Positions 34,865-43,709 of a stretch of 64,000 nt of DNA are shown here, piece after piece. The stretch covers positions 1-64,000 of the forward strand of contig CAKQKH010000006.1 in the NCBI GenBank assembly GCA_934248075.1, given 5' to 3'. The position numbers and the translations under genes are program-made. The stretch's first letter is position 1, and the number at the start of each line of letters is the position of its first letter. This DNA comes from an uncultured Alphaproteobacteria bacterium (lineage in GTDB: Bacteria; Pseudomonadota; Alphaproteobacteria; RF32; CAG-239). Below the pieces are notes generated by a model. It saw only the letters and a program-made list of their open reading frames with translations, was not told the origin of the DNA and ran no database searches.

Positions 34865-36136
34865 CTAAGAAGCTTTTTTGTCCTCTTTTTTATTCAGAAC
34901 ATATTTGGGAGCTTTGCCGTCATTGATAACATGTTCATCAATGATAATTTCTGCCACATTCTTTTTGTCGGGAATATCATACATCAATTCCAGCAAATTA
35001 TCTTCCATAATCGCGCGCAGACCACGAGCACCGGTTTTGCGCTCAATCGCTTTTTTAGCAATTGCCCGCAGCGCTTCCGGCGTAAAGGTCAATTTAACGC
35101 CTTCCATATCAAACATGCAGACATATTGCTTAACCAAAGCGTTCTTAGGCTCAGTCAACACCCTAACCAAAGCTTCCTCGTTCAAATCGCTTAAGGTAGC
35201 GATAATCGGCAAACGTCCTATAAACTCCGGTATCAAGCCGTATTTAAGCAAATCTTCCGGCTGAACGTCTTTGATAATCTCGCCGATTCCTCTTTCTTCT
35301 TTAGAGGCCACCTTGGCGCCAAAACCGATTGAAGTTTCTTTGCCGCGACGGCTGACAATCTTCTCCAATCCGGCAAAAGCACCGCCGCAAATAAACAAGA
35401 TATTGGTAGTGTCAACGTGCAAAAACTCCTGTTGCGGGTGTTTGCGGCCGCCTTGAGGCGGAACATTAGCCACCGTACCTTCAATAATCTTCAGCAAAGC
35501 CTGTTGCACGCCCTCACCCGAGACATCGCGGGTGATTGACGGCCCGTCGGTTTTACGAGTAATTTTATCAATCTCATCGATATAGACAATACCGCGCTGA
35601 GCTTTTTCAATATCATAATTGGCATTTTGCACCAATTTTAAGATGATATTTTCCACGTCTTCGCCAACATATCCGGCCTCAGTCAAAGTGGTGGCGTCAG
35701 CAATTGCAAACGGCACGTCCAAAATTTTTGCCAAAGTCTGCGCCAAAAGCGTTTTACCGCTACCGGTTGATCCAATCAGCACCACGTTAGATTTGGCAAT
35801 TTCCACGTCTTTATTGGTCTTTTGCGAATTCAGGCGTTTATAATGATTATAAACCGCGACAGCAAGCACCTTTTTGGCGTGATCCTGTCCAATCACATAC
35901 TGATCCAAAAATTCTTTAATTTTGGAGGGCGACGGCAATTCCTCACTACTGGGAACGCCTTTTTCCGCTTTCTTTTCCTCAGCCAATTCATCGGCAACAA
36001 TACTGGTGCAAACATCAATACATTCATCGCAGATATATACACCGCGACCGGCAATCAGTTTTTTCACCTCATTCTGGCTTTTGCCGCAAAAAGAACAATG
36101 CAGCAAATTATCTTCGTTCTTGGTCTCATCTGTCAT
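34865..36136 (-). CDS. clpX: ClpX, ATPase subunit of ClpXP protease
   Basis: AAA+ unfoldase that feeds substrates into ClpP. The 423 residues begin with the zinc-binding domain (CSFCGKSQ near 15, CDECID near 37). Walker [13 protein letters not shown] is near 122, Walker [11 protein letters not shown] near 185, and the GARGLR sensor region near 370. It also carries an IGFGAKV loop for ClpP contact. The start ATG lies nine bases after the clpP stop codon with AGGAAAATACC upstream. In Alphaproteobacteria ClpXP drives cell-cycle proteolysis, which connects with gcrA above. Confidence 0.97.
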   Translation of the reverse strand: MTDETKNEDNLLHCSFCGKSQNEVKKLIAGRGVYICDECIDVCTSIVADELAEEKKAEKGVPSSEELPSPSKIKEFLDQYVIGQDHAKKVLAVAVYNHYKRLNSQKTNKDVEIAKSNVVLIGSTGSGKTLLAQTLAKILDVPFAIADATTLTEAGYVGEDVENIILKLVQNANYDIEKAQRGIVYIDEIDKITRKTDGPSITRDVSGEGVQQALLKIIEGTVANVPPQGGRKHPQQEFLHVDTTNILFICGGAFAGLEKIVSRRGKETSIGFGAKVASKEERGIGEIIKDVQPEDLLKYGLIPEFIGRLPIIATLSDLNEEALVRVLTEPKNALVKQYVCMFDMEGVKLTFTPEALRAIAKKAIERKTGARGLRAIMEDNLLELMYDIPDKKNVAEIIIDEHVINDGKAPKYVLNKKEDKKAS

Positions 36137-36145
36137 GGTATTTTC

Positions 36146-36778
36146 CTATTTTAAAACTTCTTCGCGAGAGGTAACAATGTGATCAATCAAACCAAACTTT
36201 TTAGCCTCTTCCGGAGTCATAAAATTATCACGTTCCATGGCTTTTTCAATCACTGATAACTTTTGTCCGGTCTTGTCGGCATAAATTTTGTTCAAACGTT
36301 TTTTCATATCCAGAATCAAGCGGGTGCGAATTTCCATATCGGTGGCTTGTCCTTGGAATCCGCCGGAAGGCTGATGAATCATAATTTGAGAGTTGGGCAG
36401 AGAAAAACGCTTGCCTTTAGCACCTGCCGTCAATAACAGCGACCCCATCGAGCAGGCCTGACCAATACACAGCGTATTAACATCGCAGCTGATGTACTGC
36501 ATAGTGTCATACATAGCCATACCGGCAGTAACCGATCCCCCCGGAGAATTAATATACAAAAAGATATCTTTTTTAGGGTTCTCAGATTCCAAAAACAGCA
36601 ACTGCGCGCAAACCAAGGACGATACTTCATCATTGACCTCACCGGTCAAGAAAATAATACGCTCTTTGAGCAAGCGCGAATAAATATCAAAAGAACGCTC
36701 GCCTTTGGATGTCTGCTCAATCACCATCGGCACCAAAGCATTATCAAAAATATTGCCAGTCATGTCATATCCTTCCAT
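36146..36778 (-). CDS. clpP: ClpP protease subunit
   Basis: Serine protease barrel subunit. The catalytic Ser lies in [11 protein letters not shown] (about residue 106), the His in [11 protein letters not shown] (about 131), and the Asp in the [12 protein letters not shown] region. The family start [30 protein letters not shown] is present. The 210-residue form starts at 36778; an internal ATG at 36763 would give 205 residues, and a GGAAGG lies too close to decide. Directly upstream of clpX. Confidence 0.97.
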   Translation of the reverse strand: MEGYDMTGNIFDNALVPMVIEQTSKGERSFDIYSRLLKERIIFLTGEVNDEVSSLVCAQLLFLESENPKKDIFLYINSPGGSVTAGMAMYDTMQYISCDVNTLCIGQACSMGSLLLTAGAKGKRFSLPNSQIMIHQPSGGFQGQATDMEIRTRLILDMKKRLNKIYADKTGQKLSVIEKAMERDNFMTPEEAKKFGLIDHIVTSREEVLK

Positions 36779-36846
36779 AATTCAATCTGAGATATTATAC
36801 ATACAATATACTCAACAAATTATTAAGAAAAAAGAAATTTTGAAGC

Positions 36847-38262
36847 TTATTTGACAAATGAGTTATAGTAATTGCCGCGCCCATACAAATTCTGATTAAG
36901 CGCCTCAACCCCCATTTGTTCAATCAAAGCCCGCTGCTCGGCCGGCGCAAATGCCGAAACGCCCAAGCCGGCCCTATGATGAGGCAAAACCATTCCCATG
37001 CTCTCCAAAATTGTCGGAAACATATCCAGAGTTGTAATCATTCGATCAGTGTTCCCCTGCGGTCGGACACGAGAGTTCACAAACAGATTATATATCGCCG
37101 CCCCGTGATTATTAGCCCAAAACTTGTCGTCTTCATCATTGAGTTTAAGCTCCCATTTCTGATGATCTCCCAAAACCACCAGAACGGTATTGGCAGCAAA
37201 CGGTTGGCGCTTAAACCAATCAACAAATTCCGCCGCCTGCTTATCGGCGCAACCAAACACATCGGCAATATTTTGAGACGAACCGGAGCATTGCGGCGCA
37301 AGTTTGGCATAAGGGCTATGAGTATCTATGGTCTCCATAACCGCAAAAAAAGGATTATTTTGCTTGGACAAAGAAACAATTTTTTGCTTAAACAAAGAAT
37401 ACACCTGAGCATCAGGCAATCCCCACGCATTAGTATTGCCATTTATCACATTAGAGGACAATGTTTCGCTCCCGACAATGTCTGCCGAAGCAAATTTATG
37501 GTTGCGCAAAAAGATATCAAGTCCGGCAAATTTGACCGAAGAGCCTTTGATAAAAAATAAAGAATAACCGTTTGCGGCCAAAATATCCGGCAGACAAACG
37601 GCATTTGGCAAAAACAAATTTTCTTTTTTATCAGGAACCGCCGTATTAGAAAGCGGAATTCCGCACCAGCCACCAACTATCGCTCCCATGGTGTAATATG
37701 TGCCGATAGTTCCGTATTGCCGGCTAAAACTAATATTTTCATTAGCCAATTCAGTAAGTTGCTCCAGCACATTTCGCTTATTATCAGCTGGATCTTTTAT
37801 CTCGCGCTCCATCGATTCCAAATACAACAAAATCAGATTTGGCCTTTCGCTACTCCTAAACTCCGCGCCGGCTTTTGCATAGTTCTGCTCATAAATTTCA
37901 TCTTCATTAAACGAGCTTTTAATATATGAAAAAAATCCGATATTGTATAGCAACGCCACAAAAAACAACACGCTTGACGATGCCAAAGCAACAAACCTAA
38001 CTCGGCGCAAATATTTAGAAACCAACCAATAAACAAATATGCTGCTGATTAATGTCCAACCCAGTATATACTTTACAATAATACCGACGGCGTCTCCGTA
38101 AAAAATCGAACGAAAATAACGAAGATGATACAACACGCTGTCCATGCTCACGTTATAGAAAAACGCCGACAGTATGCACAATTCCGCCACAACCGACAAA
38201 ATCACAGCCAACAATATGGCAACAAATTCTTTGAGTGTGATTTTCAATATTTTACCAGTCAT
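36847..38262 (-). CDS. LTA-synthase-like membrane phosphotransferase
   Basis: Inner-membrane enzyme of the alkaline-phosphatase/sulfatase superfamily, 471 residues. About three to four N-terminal membrane segments (to residue 115) precede a periplasmic domain. The domain matches the LTA synthase / OpgB group: NLILLYLESME near residue 141 (metal Glu), TYYTMGAIVGGWCGIPLS near 187 (nucleophile Thr region), ETIDTHSPY near 312 and VLVVLGDHQKW near 362. Such enzymes transfer phosphoglycerol or phosphoethanolamine to envelope glycans. It is inserted between tig and clpP, which are normally adjacent. The exact substrate is unknown. Confidence 0.8.
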   Translation of the reverse strand: MTGKILKITLKEFVAILLAVILSVVAELCILSAFFYNVSMDSVLYHLRYFRSIFYGDAVGIIVKYILGWTLISSIFVYWLVSKYLRRVRFVALASSSVLFFVALLYNIGFFSYIKSSFNEDEIYEQNYAKAGAEFRSSERPNLILLYLESMEREIKDPADNKRNVLEQLTELANENISFSRQYGTIGTYYTMGAIVGGWCGIPLSNTAVPDKKENLFLPNAVCLPDILAANGYSLFFIKGSSVKFAGLDIFLRNHKFASADIVGSETLSSNVINGNTNAWGLPDAQVYSLFKQKIVSLSKQNNPFFAVMETIDTHSPYAKLAPQCSGSSQNIADVFGCADKQAAEFVDWFKRQPFAANTVLVVLGDHQKWELKLNDEDDKFWANNHGAAIYNLFVNSRVRPQGNTDRMITTLDMFPTILESMGMVLPHHRAGLGVSAFAPAEQRALIEQMGVEALNQNLYGRGNYYNSFVK

Positions 38263-38412
38263 ATACTTATTTCACCTATGCCAGAAGAATCCCCTGCAAG
38301 CCCAAAACGTTGAGCCAATACAGATATTTGGACACAGCAAGCCGCTACTGCCCGCCTGTCAAATATTAACGCAACGCGCCAACATTACCACCGTCTCTAT
38401 TTGTTTTTCCAC

Positions 38413-38444
38413 AAAAAAGCACTCCGACAACAAGCCGGAGTGCT
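38413..38444 (-). terminator. Terminator of tig
   Basis: AGCACTCCG pairs with CGGAGTGCT around nine bases, with the T-run on the minus-strand side. It lies 20 bases after the tig stop codon, so tig is separated from the downstream transferase-clpP-clpX genes. Confidence 0.9.
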
Positions 38445-38464
38445 GCAATTTTTGTTTACGCTGA

Positions 38465-39850
38465 TTAAGCCGACTTCTTGGCTGCGGCTTTATCGGTTGT
38501 TTTCTTAGCGGTAGCTTTTTTAGCTGCTTTATCATCATCATTAAAGTTATAAAGATCTTCAACGCTGACAATCTTTTCCGCCACATCGGCCTGACCGATA
38601 ATGTAGTCAACAATTTTTTCCTCAAAAATCGGAGCTTTCAAACCGTCAACTGCAGTTTTGTTTTTGAGATAATAATCCAAAACAGCTTTTTCTTGTCCGG
38701 GATATTTCTTTGCCTCGTTCATAATCGCGGCATTAATATCTTCCGGTTTAATGCTGATTTGAGCATTCTGGCCAACCTCAGAGAGCAACAACCCCAGTTT
38801 AACCCGACGCAAAGCGATATCTTTGTACTCTTTCAGCAACTCTTCTTCGGTCTTTTCTTTCTCTGAAGCGTCAAGCTGATTGTATTTTTTGGCCTGCTCA
38901 TACTGATCAACAATAGCTTTGTATTCAGCATCAACCAAAGATACCGGAGATTCAAACTTGTATTCCTTATCCAAAATATCCAGCAACTGGCGTTTGATCT
39001 TCATGCGAGAAGCATTTTCATAATCGGCTTTAATCCGGTTCTTGATATCCTCTTTGAGTTTATCAAGGCTCTCGGCGCCGACAGTTTTGGCAAACTCATC
39101 ATTGAGTTCAACTTTCTTGGGTTCGCGAACTTCCTTGACTTCAACCGCAAACACAGAGTCTTTGCCGGCCAAATCTTTGGCATGATAATTTTCAGGGAAC
39201 TTAACTTTAACATCAACATGGCTGCCTGCCTCGGCGCCAATCAGTTGATCTTCAAAACCGGGGATAAACGAACCGGAACCAAGCTCCAACGGATAGTTGT
39301 TGCCTTTGCCGCCCTGAAATTCTTTACCGTCAACCGAACCGACAAAATCAATCATAACCACGTCGCCCTTAGCGGCTTTTTTACCGGCAACGGCAACTGT
39401 CTCTTTATGAGCCTCAGAAATATACTTCAAAGCTTTTTCAACTTCCTCAGCCGGAACTTCCGCCATCAATTTCTCAAGTTTAATCTTGCTGAAATCGCCG
39501 AGTTTAATTTCCGGAATATTTTCCAAACTAACGTCAAACTCCAAATCTTTGCCTTCGGAAAAAGCGGTGATTTTAACATCAGGCTGTGTAGCCGGACGCA
39601 GTTTGTTTTGTGCGATTACCTCAGCGGTGCCTTCACGCACGGCATCTTCAACAACCTCGCCGATTACGCTGTCATGATATTTTTTCTTGAGCATTGCAAA
39701 CGGAGCTTTGCCGGCACGGAACCCAGGCAACTTAGCGGTTTTGGCAATTTGGTTGATTTTAGCGTCAATTTTGGTTTCAAAATCAGCTGCCGGAACGACA
39801 ACTTTATACTCTTTTTTGAGACCTTCTGATTTTACTTCGGTAATCTTCAT
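38465..39850 (-). CDS. tig: Trigger factor
   Basis: Ribosome-bound chaperone and peptidyl-prolyl isomerase, 461 residues. The ribosome-binding signature GFRAGKAPFAML is near residue 44; the FKBP-type domain follows (GDVVMIDFVGSVDGKEFQGG near 163, and LGSGSFIPGFEDQLIGA near 190); the C-terminal helical arms make up the rest. The last 30 residues form a Lys/Ala-rich tail (KAAKKATAKKTTDKAAAKKSA-like), longer than usual. It is transcribed toward clpP and clpX but ended by its own terminator. Confidence 0.96.
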   Translation of the reverse strand: MKITEVKSEGLKKEYKVVVPAADFETKIDAKINQIAKTAKLPGFRAGKAPFAMLKKKYHDSVIGEVVEDAVREGTAEVIAQNKLRPATQPDVKITAFSEGKDLEFDVSLENIPEIKLGDFSKIKLEKLMAEVPAEEVEKALKYISEAHKETVAVAGKKAAKGDVVMIDFVGSVDGKEFQGGKGNNYPLELGSGSFIPGFEDQLIGAEAGSHVDVKVKFPENYHAKDLAGKDSVFAVEVKEVREPKKVELNDEFAKTVGAESLDKLKEDIKNRIKADYENASRMKIKRQLLDILDKEYKFESPVSLVDAEYKAIVDQYEQAKKYNQLDASEKEKTEEELLKEYKDIALRRVKLGLLLSEVGQNAQISIKPEDINAAIMNEAKKYPGQEKAVLDYYLKNKTAVDGLKAPIFEEKIVDYIIGQADVAEKIVSVEDLYNFNDDDKAAKKATAKKTTDKAAAKKSA

Positions 39851-39907
39851 AAAAACACACTCTTTCTATGTTTGTTGGTTAAAACCCGCGGATATCAACA
39901 CTCAAAG

Positions 39908-39992
39908 TGGTGCGGATGGGGAGACTTGAACTCCCAAACCTTGCGGCACCAGAACCTAAATCTGGCGTGTTTACCAATTTCACCACATCCGC
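39908..39992 (-). tRNA. tRNA-Leu (anticodon UAG)
   Basis: Read on the minus strand, GCGGATG pairs with CATCCGC at the acceptor stem; the anticodon stem CCAGA/TCTGG carries loop TTTAGGT, giving anticodon TAG. A long variable arm (TGCCGCAAGGTTT region) marks it as a class II tRNA. The 3' CCA is encoded. It lies just upstream of tig. Confidence 0.95.
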
Positions 39993-40146
39993 AGATATCC
40001 TTATTATTTGCCTTGCATACTACATAATTATTTTAATAAATCAAGCACAAATTCACAAAGCAAACAAAATTATTGTAATGTTTACGATTATTTTATAAGA
40101 TGACGATAAGTTAATTTGTAGTTTTTAAAATTTGAGGAGCAAACCC

Positions 40147-41445
40147 TTGTTTTCTGCCCGTATTAATAAGTTATTGCTTTGCACCGCCGCGGTTGCGATC
40201 TTATCCGGCTGTGCCATCTTTGAGAAAAAAGACTCGGATGAAGAGTCAAACTGGCTGATTCAGCAGTTTGAAAAAGACGGCGAAAGCTATGCCAACAAAG
40301 CCACTCTGGCTTACTCTAAAGGAGATTTTAAGCAAACTCTCACTTTGGTGACCGAAGCCCTCAAAGACAATCCGCGCAATCAGCGAGCCTTGTTGGTCGG
40401 CGCTCTCAGTGCTGAAAAACTCGGCCGTTATAACCGCGCCCGCCAATATTATGAGGACTTGATTCTGATTGACGGACAAGCGACCTCAATTTTGGGCAGC
40501 AGCAGCGGTCAGCCCGAAAAGATAGCCGACATTGCCAAAACCAGACTGCGCTCCATAACCATCAAACAAAGCGAGTTGGTGATTGAAAATAACAATGGCA
40601 CCAGAAGCTTTAATGTCAGCAAAAATGCCGGACAAGATATCAGCCGCAACACGATTAATAACGCCCTTAAGCGTCGCTCCGCCACGATTGGCGCCGCTCC
40701 GCAAAAACCAGCGCCGGCAATTGACAATCTTTTCAACAGCCAGGAACAAAATATAATTTCGCGCTTTTTGGTCATGAAAGAGCTGGCTGAGAAAGACTTT
40801 ATCAGCAAAGAAGAATTTTTATCGCGCCGCAATGCCAATATCGGCGGCCTTTTGCCTCTGACTAAACAAGCTCCCGGCGTAGGTATTGATCAACCGGTTC
40901 CGTCACCGGATCTGATTGTAGAACGCATTAACGTTCTCAAAGAAGGCGTTGAAGCCCGAGCCATCACCCCGCGGGAATTTTCTGCCGAAAGAGAGATTAT
41001 CGTTGAGGCTCTGATGTCGCCCAATCCGCGCGCGCGCCTCAAGCCCAAAGCGCCGTCAAAAGATATTTTGGGCGCCGCCAAAGATTTGCGCAAGTTGGAA
41101 GTATTGTACGACCTTAACTTAATTACCAGCGGCGAAAAAGCGGCCGAGAAAAAAGCCATAGAAAAATATCTGGGTATTAACCGCGAAGCACCCAAACCAG
41201 CTACACCAGCCGTACAAACCGCTGCTCCTGTCGCCATGCAGACCGTGCCGACGCAGCCGCAAACTCTTCAGCCTGAACTGGTAGAGGTTACCACTACTGT
41301 GGAAGAAACCCCTATTCCTCTCAAGCCGGAAGTCAACACTGTAACCAAAGGTGATAAATCAATGGCGATTGTTGCCACAACGGAACCGACCGCCAAGGAT
41401 AACGCTCCGCAAAATATCGTGCCTAACGTCACCTCTCCGTTCTAA
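40147..41445 (+). CDS. TPR lipoprotein, unknown function
   Basis: Start set at TTG 40147, eight bases after GAGGAG; an earlier TTG at 40132 overlaps that site. The 432-residue product begins MFSARINKLLLCTAAVAILSGC: signal peptide with lipobox and lipidation Cys at residue 22, so it is an envelope lipoprotein. A tetratricopeptide-like pair of helices follows (ATLAYSKGDFKQTLTLVTEALKDNPRNQRALLVGALSAEKLGRYNRARQYYEDLI). The C-terminal 80 residues are Pro/Thr/Val-rich and low-complexity, as in peptidoglycan-spanning linkers. A role in envelope assembly is inference. Confidence 0.78.
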   Translation: MFSARINKLLLCTAAVAILSGCAIFEKKDSDEESNWLIQQFEKDGESYANKATLAYSKGDFKQTLTLVTEALKDNPRNQRALLVGALSAEKLGRYNRARQYYEDLILIDGQATSILGSSSGQPEKIADIAKTRLRSITIKQSELVIENNNGTRSFNVSKNAGQDISRNTINNALKRRSATIGAAPQKPAPAIDNLFNSQEQNIISRFLVMKELAEKDFISKEEFLSRRNANIGGLLPLTKQAPGVGIDQPVPSPDLIVERINVLKEGVEARAITPREFSAEREIIVEALMSPNPRARLKPKAPSKDILGAAKDLRKLEVLYDLNLITSGEKAAEKKAIEKYLGINREAPKPATPAVQTAAPVAMQTVPTQPQTLQPELVEVTTTVEETPIPLKPEVNTVTKGDKSMAIVATTEPTAKDNAPQNIVPNVTSPF

Positions 41446-41540
41446 TCGCTAACAGCAGGCGACACCATGCAAATGTCCTCTTGACTAGATAAGGTTTTTC
41501 AGCTACAAAACCAACAAATTTTTAATTTGAAAGTTTAATC

Positions 41541-43127
41541 ATGCCTGATAATAAACCCAATATCCGCAAGACCTTTGCGATCATTTCTCACCCTGATGCC
41601 GGTAAGACCACTTTAACCGAAAAGTTATTGCTGTTTGGCGGCGCCATTCAGCAGGCCGGCGCGGTTAAAGCTCGGGGAGAAAATCGCCGCGCCCATTCCG
41701 ACTGGATGAAAGTTGAACAAGAACGCGGAATTTCCGTAGCGTCTTCGGTTATGACCTTTGACTACGAAGGCATCACTTTCAACTTGCTGGATACTCCCGG
41801 ACACGAAGACTTTTCTGAAGACACTTATCGAGTGCTAACCGCTGTTGACTCCGCAATCATGGTGCTGGATTCCGCCAAAGGTATTGAAACCCAGACCAAG
41901 AAATTGTTTGAAGTCTGCCGTCTGCGTGATGTGCCGATTTTGACCTTTATCAATAAACTCGACCGCGAGGGGCAAGATCCATTTGCTCTGCTTGATGAGA
42001 TTGAACGCACTCTGGCACTTGACGTTACCCCCGCCAGCTGGCCGATTGGCAGTGGCAAAGACTTTTTGGGCTGCTATGACCTGTTAGGCGACCGCTTGAT
42101 TCTCATGAACAAAAGCGGCAACAAATCGCAAATTAATTCCATAATCGAAACCTGCAACGGCCTTGATGACCCCAAGCTGGATCAGCTTTTGCCGGCGCAT
42201 ATGGTTGCCAAATTGCGTGAAGATGTGGAGATGATTAAGGAACTCTGCCCCAAATTTGATCTTCAGGCTTATTTGAACGGAACCTTGACACCGGTATTTT
42301 TCGGCAGCGCCATCAACAACTTTGGCGTCCGAGAGGTTTTGGAAGGCCTGCACAAAATCGCTCCTACCCCGCGCCCGCACCCAGCAGTAGAACGTATGGT
42401 CAGCCCCGATGAGCCTAAGGTCAGTGGTTTTATTTTTAAGATTCAGGCCAATATGGACCCCAAACATCGTGACCGCATTGCTTTTATGCGAATATGCTCC
42501 GGACACTTCAAACGCGGCATGAAACTAATGCAGATTCGCACCGGAAAAGAAATTAAGGTGCCAACTCCGGTTATGTTTATGGCTCAGGAACGCGAGCTGG
42601 CTGAAGACGCTTACGCCGGTGACATTATCGGAATTCCCAACCACGGACAGCTGCGTATCGGCGACACTTTAACCGAAGGCGAAAAATTTAACTTTACGGG
42701 AATCCCCTCTTTCGCACCTGAGCTTTTGAAATCTGCCCGCGCGTTAGATCCGCTCAAATCCAAACACTTAGGCGATGCCCTCAAACAGATTGCCGAAGAA
42801 GGTGGCGCCTCGGTCTTTAAGCCGGTTATCGGTGCCGAGTGGATTGTTGGCGTTGTCGGCGTGTTGCAATTTGAGGTAATGGCTGACCGTATTAAAAACG
42901 AGTTTGGCTTGCCGGTAATGTTCGAACCGACCCAATATTACACAGCGCGCTGGGTTTCCTGCTCCGACAAAAACGAATGGCAAAAGTTTGAAACCGCCAA
43001 TCGCATGAATCTCGCCGAAGACAATGACGGCGCCGTTGTGTTTTTAGCGCGCAATGCGTGGCATCTGAACAAAACTATGGAAGATTTTCCCAAAATAGCC
43101 TTTACCAAAACTCATGAAGCTCATTAA
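41541..43127 (+). CDS. prfC: Peptide chain release factor 3
   Basis: GTPase that recycles RF1/RF2 after termination. The 528 residues carry the GTPase motifs SHPDAGKTTLTEKLL at 16 (G1), DTPGHEDFSEDTYR near 86 (G3) and NKLDREG near 140 (G4), and the RF3-specific effector tract (GENRRAHSDWMKVEQERGISV near 48). Ends with the RF3 C-terminal domain (WVSCSDKNEWQKF near 470). Its terminator at 43190-43227 separates it from the next converging gene. Confidence 0.95.
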   Translation: MPDNKPNIRKTFAIISHPDAGKTTLTEKLLLFGGAIQQAGAVKARGENRRAHSDWMKVEQERGISVASSVMTFDYEGITFNLLDTPGHEDFSEDTYRVLTAVDSAIMVLDSAKGIETQTKKLFEVCRLRDVPILTFINKLDREGQDPFALLDEIERTLALDVTPASWPIGSGKDFLGCYDLLGDRLILMNKSGNKSQINSIIETCNGLDDPKLDQLLPAHMVAKLREDVEMIKELCPKFDLQAYLNGTLTPVFFGSAINNFGVREVLEGLHKIAPTPRPHPAVERMVSPDEPKVSGFIFKIQANMDPKHRDRIAFMRICSGHFKRGMKLMQIRTGKEIKVPTPVMFMAQERELAEDAYAGDIIGIPNHGQLRIGDTLTEGEKFNFTGIPSFAPELLKSARALDPLKSKHLGDALKQIAEEGGASVFKPVIGAEWIVGVVGVLQFEVMADRIKNEFGLPVMFEPTQYYTARWVSCSDKNEWQKFETANRMNLAEDNDGAVVFLARNAWHLNKTMEDFPKIAFTKTHEAH

Positions 43128-43189
43128 AAACACAAACCCCATGTTACAAATTATGAGCGATTGTTTTTGGCCTCGCTAATACTATAAAA

Positions 43190-43227
43190 AAACACCTTTG
43201 GTCACATAACCAAGGGTGTTTCTTTTT
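43190..43227 (+). terminator. Terminator of prfC
   Basis: AACACCTTTGGT pairs with ACCAAGGGTGTT (one G-T) around CACATA, then TCTTTTT. Confidence 0.85.
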
Positions 43228-43243
43228 AATTTTAACTCCACAA

Positions 43244-43525
43244 TTATTTTTTTAATTCATCGTGGAATTCTTTATCGTTTAGCCCGATACACAAACCAAT
43301 GGCCACCGCCACCAGCTGTATCAGGATCATTATTATCATCAGCCACCCAAATGGATTGTAGATGATGTAAGATAATGTAAAACAAACGCTGATTACCAGC
43401 ATTCCAAACGCGCTGATAGCGCATTCGTTTCTTTTCTTCTTGAGCAGCACTCCAAGATACGCGCTCCCCATCAATGAAAACATTGCTGTTATCATTGCCA
43501 TTAAAAATGTGTTTAGCCAATACAT
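43244..43525 (-). CDS. Small inner-membrane protein, three predicted helices
   Basis: Unknown 93-residue protein with three hydrophobic segments (about residues 5-27, 39-57 and 61-81) and a short charged C-terminus (NDKEFHDELKK). No Shine-Dalgarno precedes the ATG; the leader is AT-rich. Its promoter region shares a 19-base core with that of the gene at 49394-49837. No partner genes are adjacent. Too small to assign a family. Confidence 0.6.
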   Translation of the reverse strand: MYWLNTFLMAMITAMFSLMGSAYLGVLLKKKRNECAISAFGMLVISVCFTLSYIIYNPFGWLMIIMILIQLVAVAIGLCIGLNDKEFHDELKK

Positions 43526-43570
43526 TTTTTTAAATTTTAAGTTAATAGAATAATATTCATAATCAAAAAA

Positions 43571-43610
43571 ACATATTACATTTAGTCCAAATTAGACAAA
43601 TTTGCAAGTG
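43571..43610 (-). promoter_or_regulatory. Promoter block shared with the 49.8-kb gene
   Basis: On the minus strand, TTGCAA, 17 bases, TAAATG. The plus-strand core AATTAGACAAATTTGCAAG is identical at 49905-49923, and flanking bases are also similar (TTACATTTAGTCC here, TTACGTTAGCCC there). Confidence 0.5.
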
Positions 43611-43650
43611 TTTTATTTAAGATATACGTTTATATTTTATTTGCGCCATC

Positions 43651-43684
43651 AAAAAGCCCCTCGCCTGTTTTTAAGCGAGGGGCT
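43651..43684 (-). terminator. Terminator of secA
   Basis: AGCCCCTCGC pairs with GCGAGGGGCT around ten bases, with T-run on the minus strand, 26 bases after the secA stop codon. Confidence 0.92.
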
Positions 43685-43709
43685 AAATTATTGCGCCTAA
43701 TCCATACGA

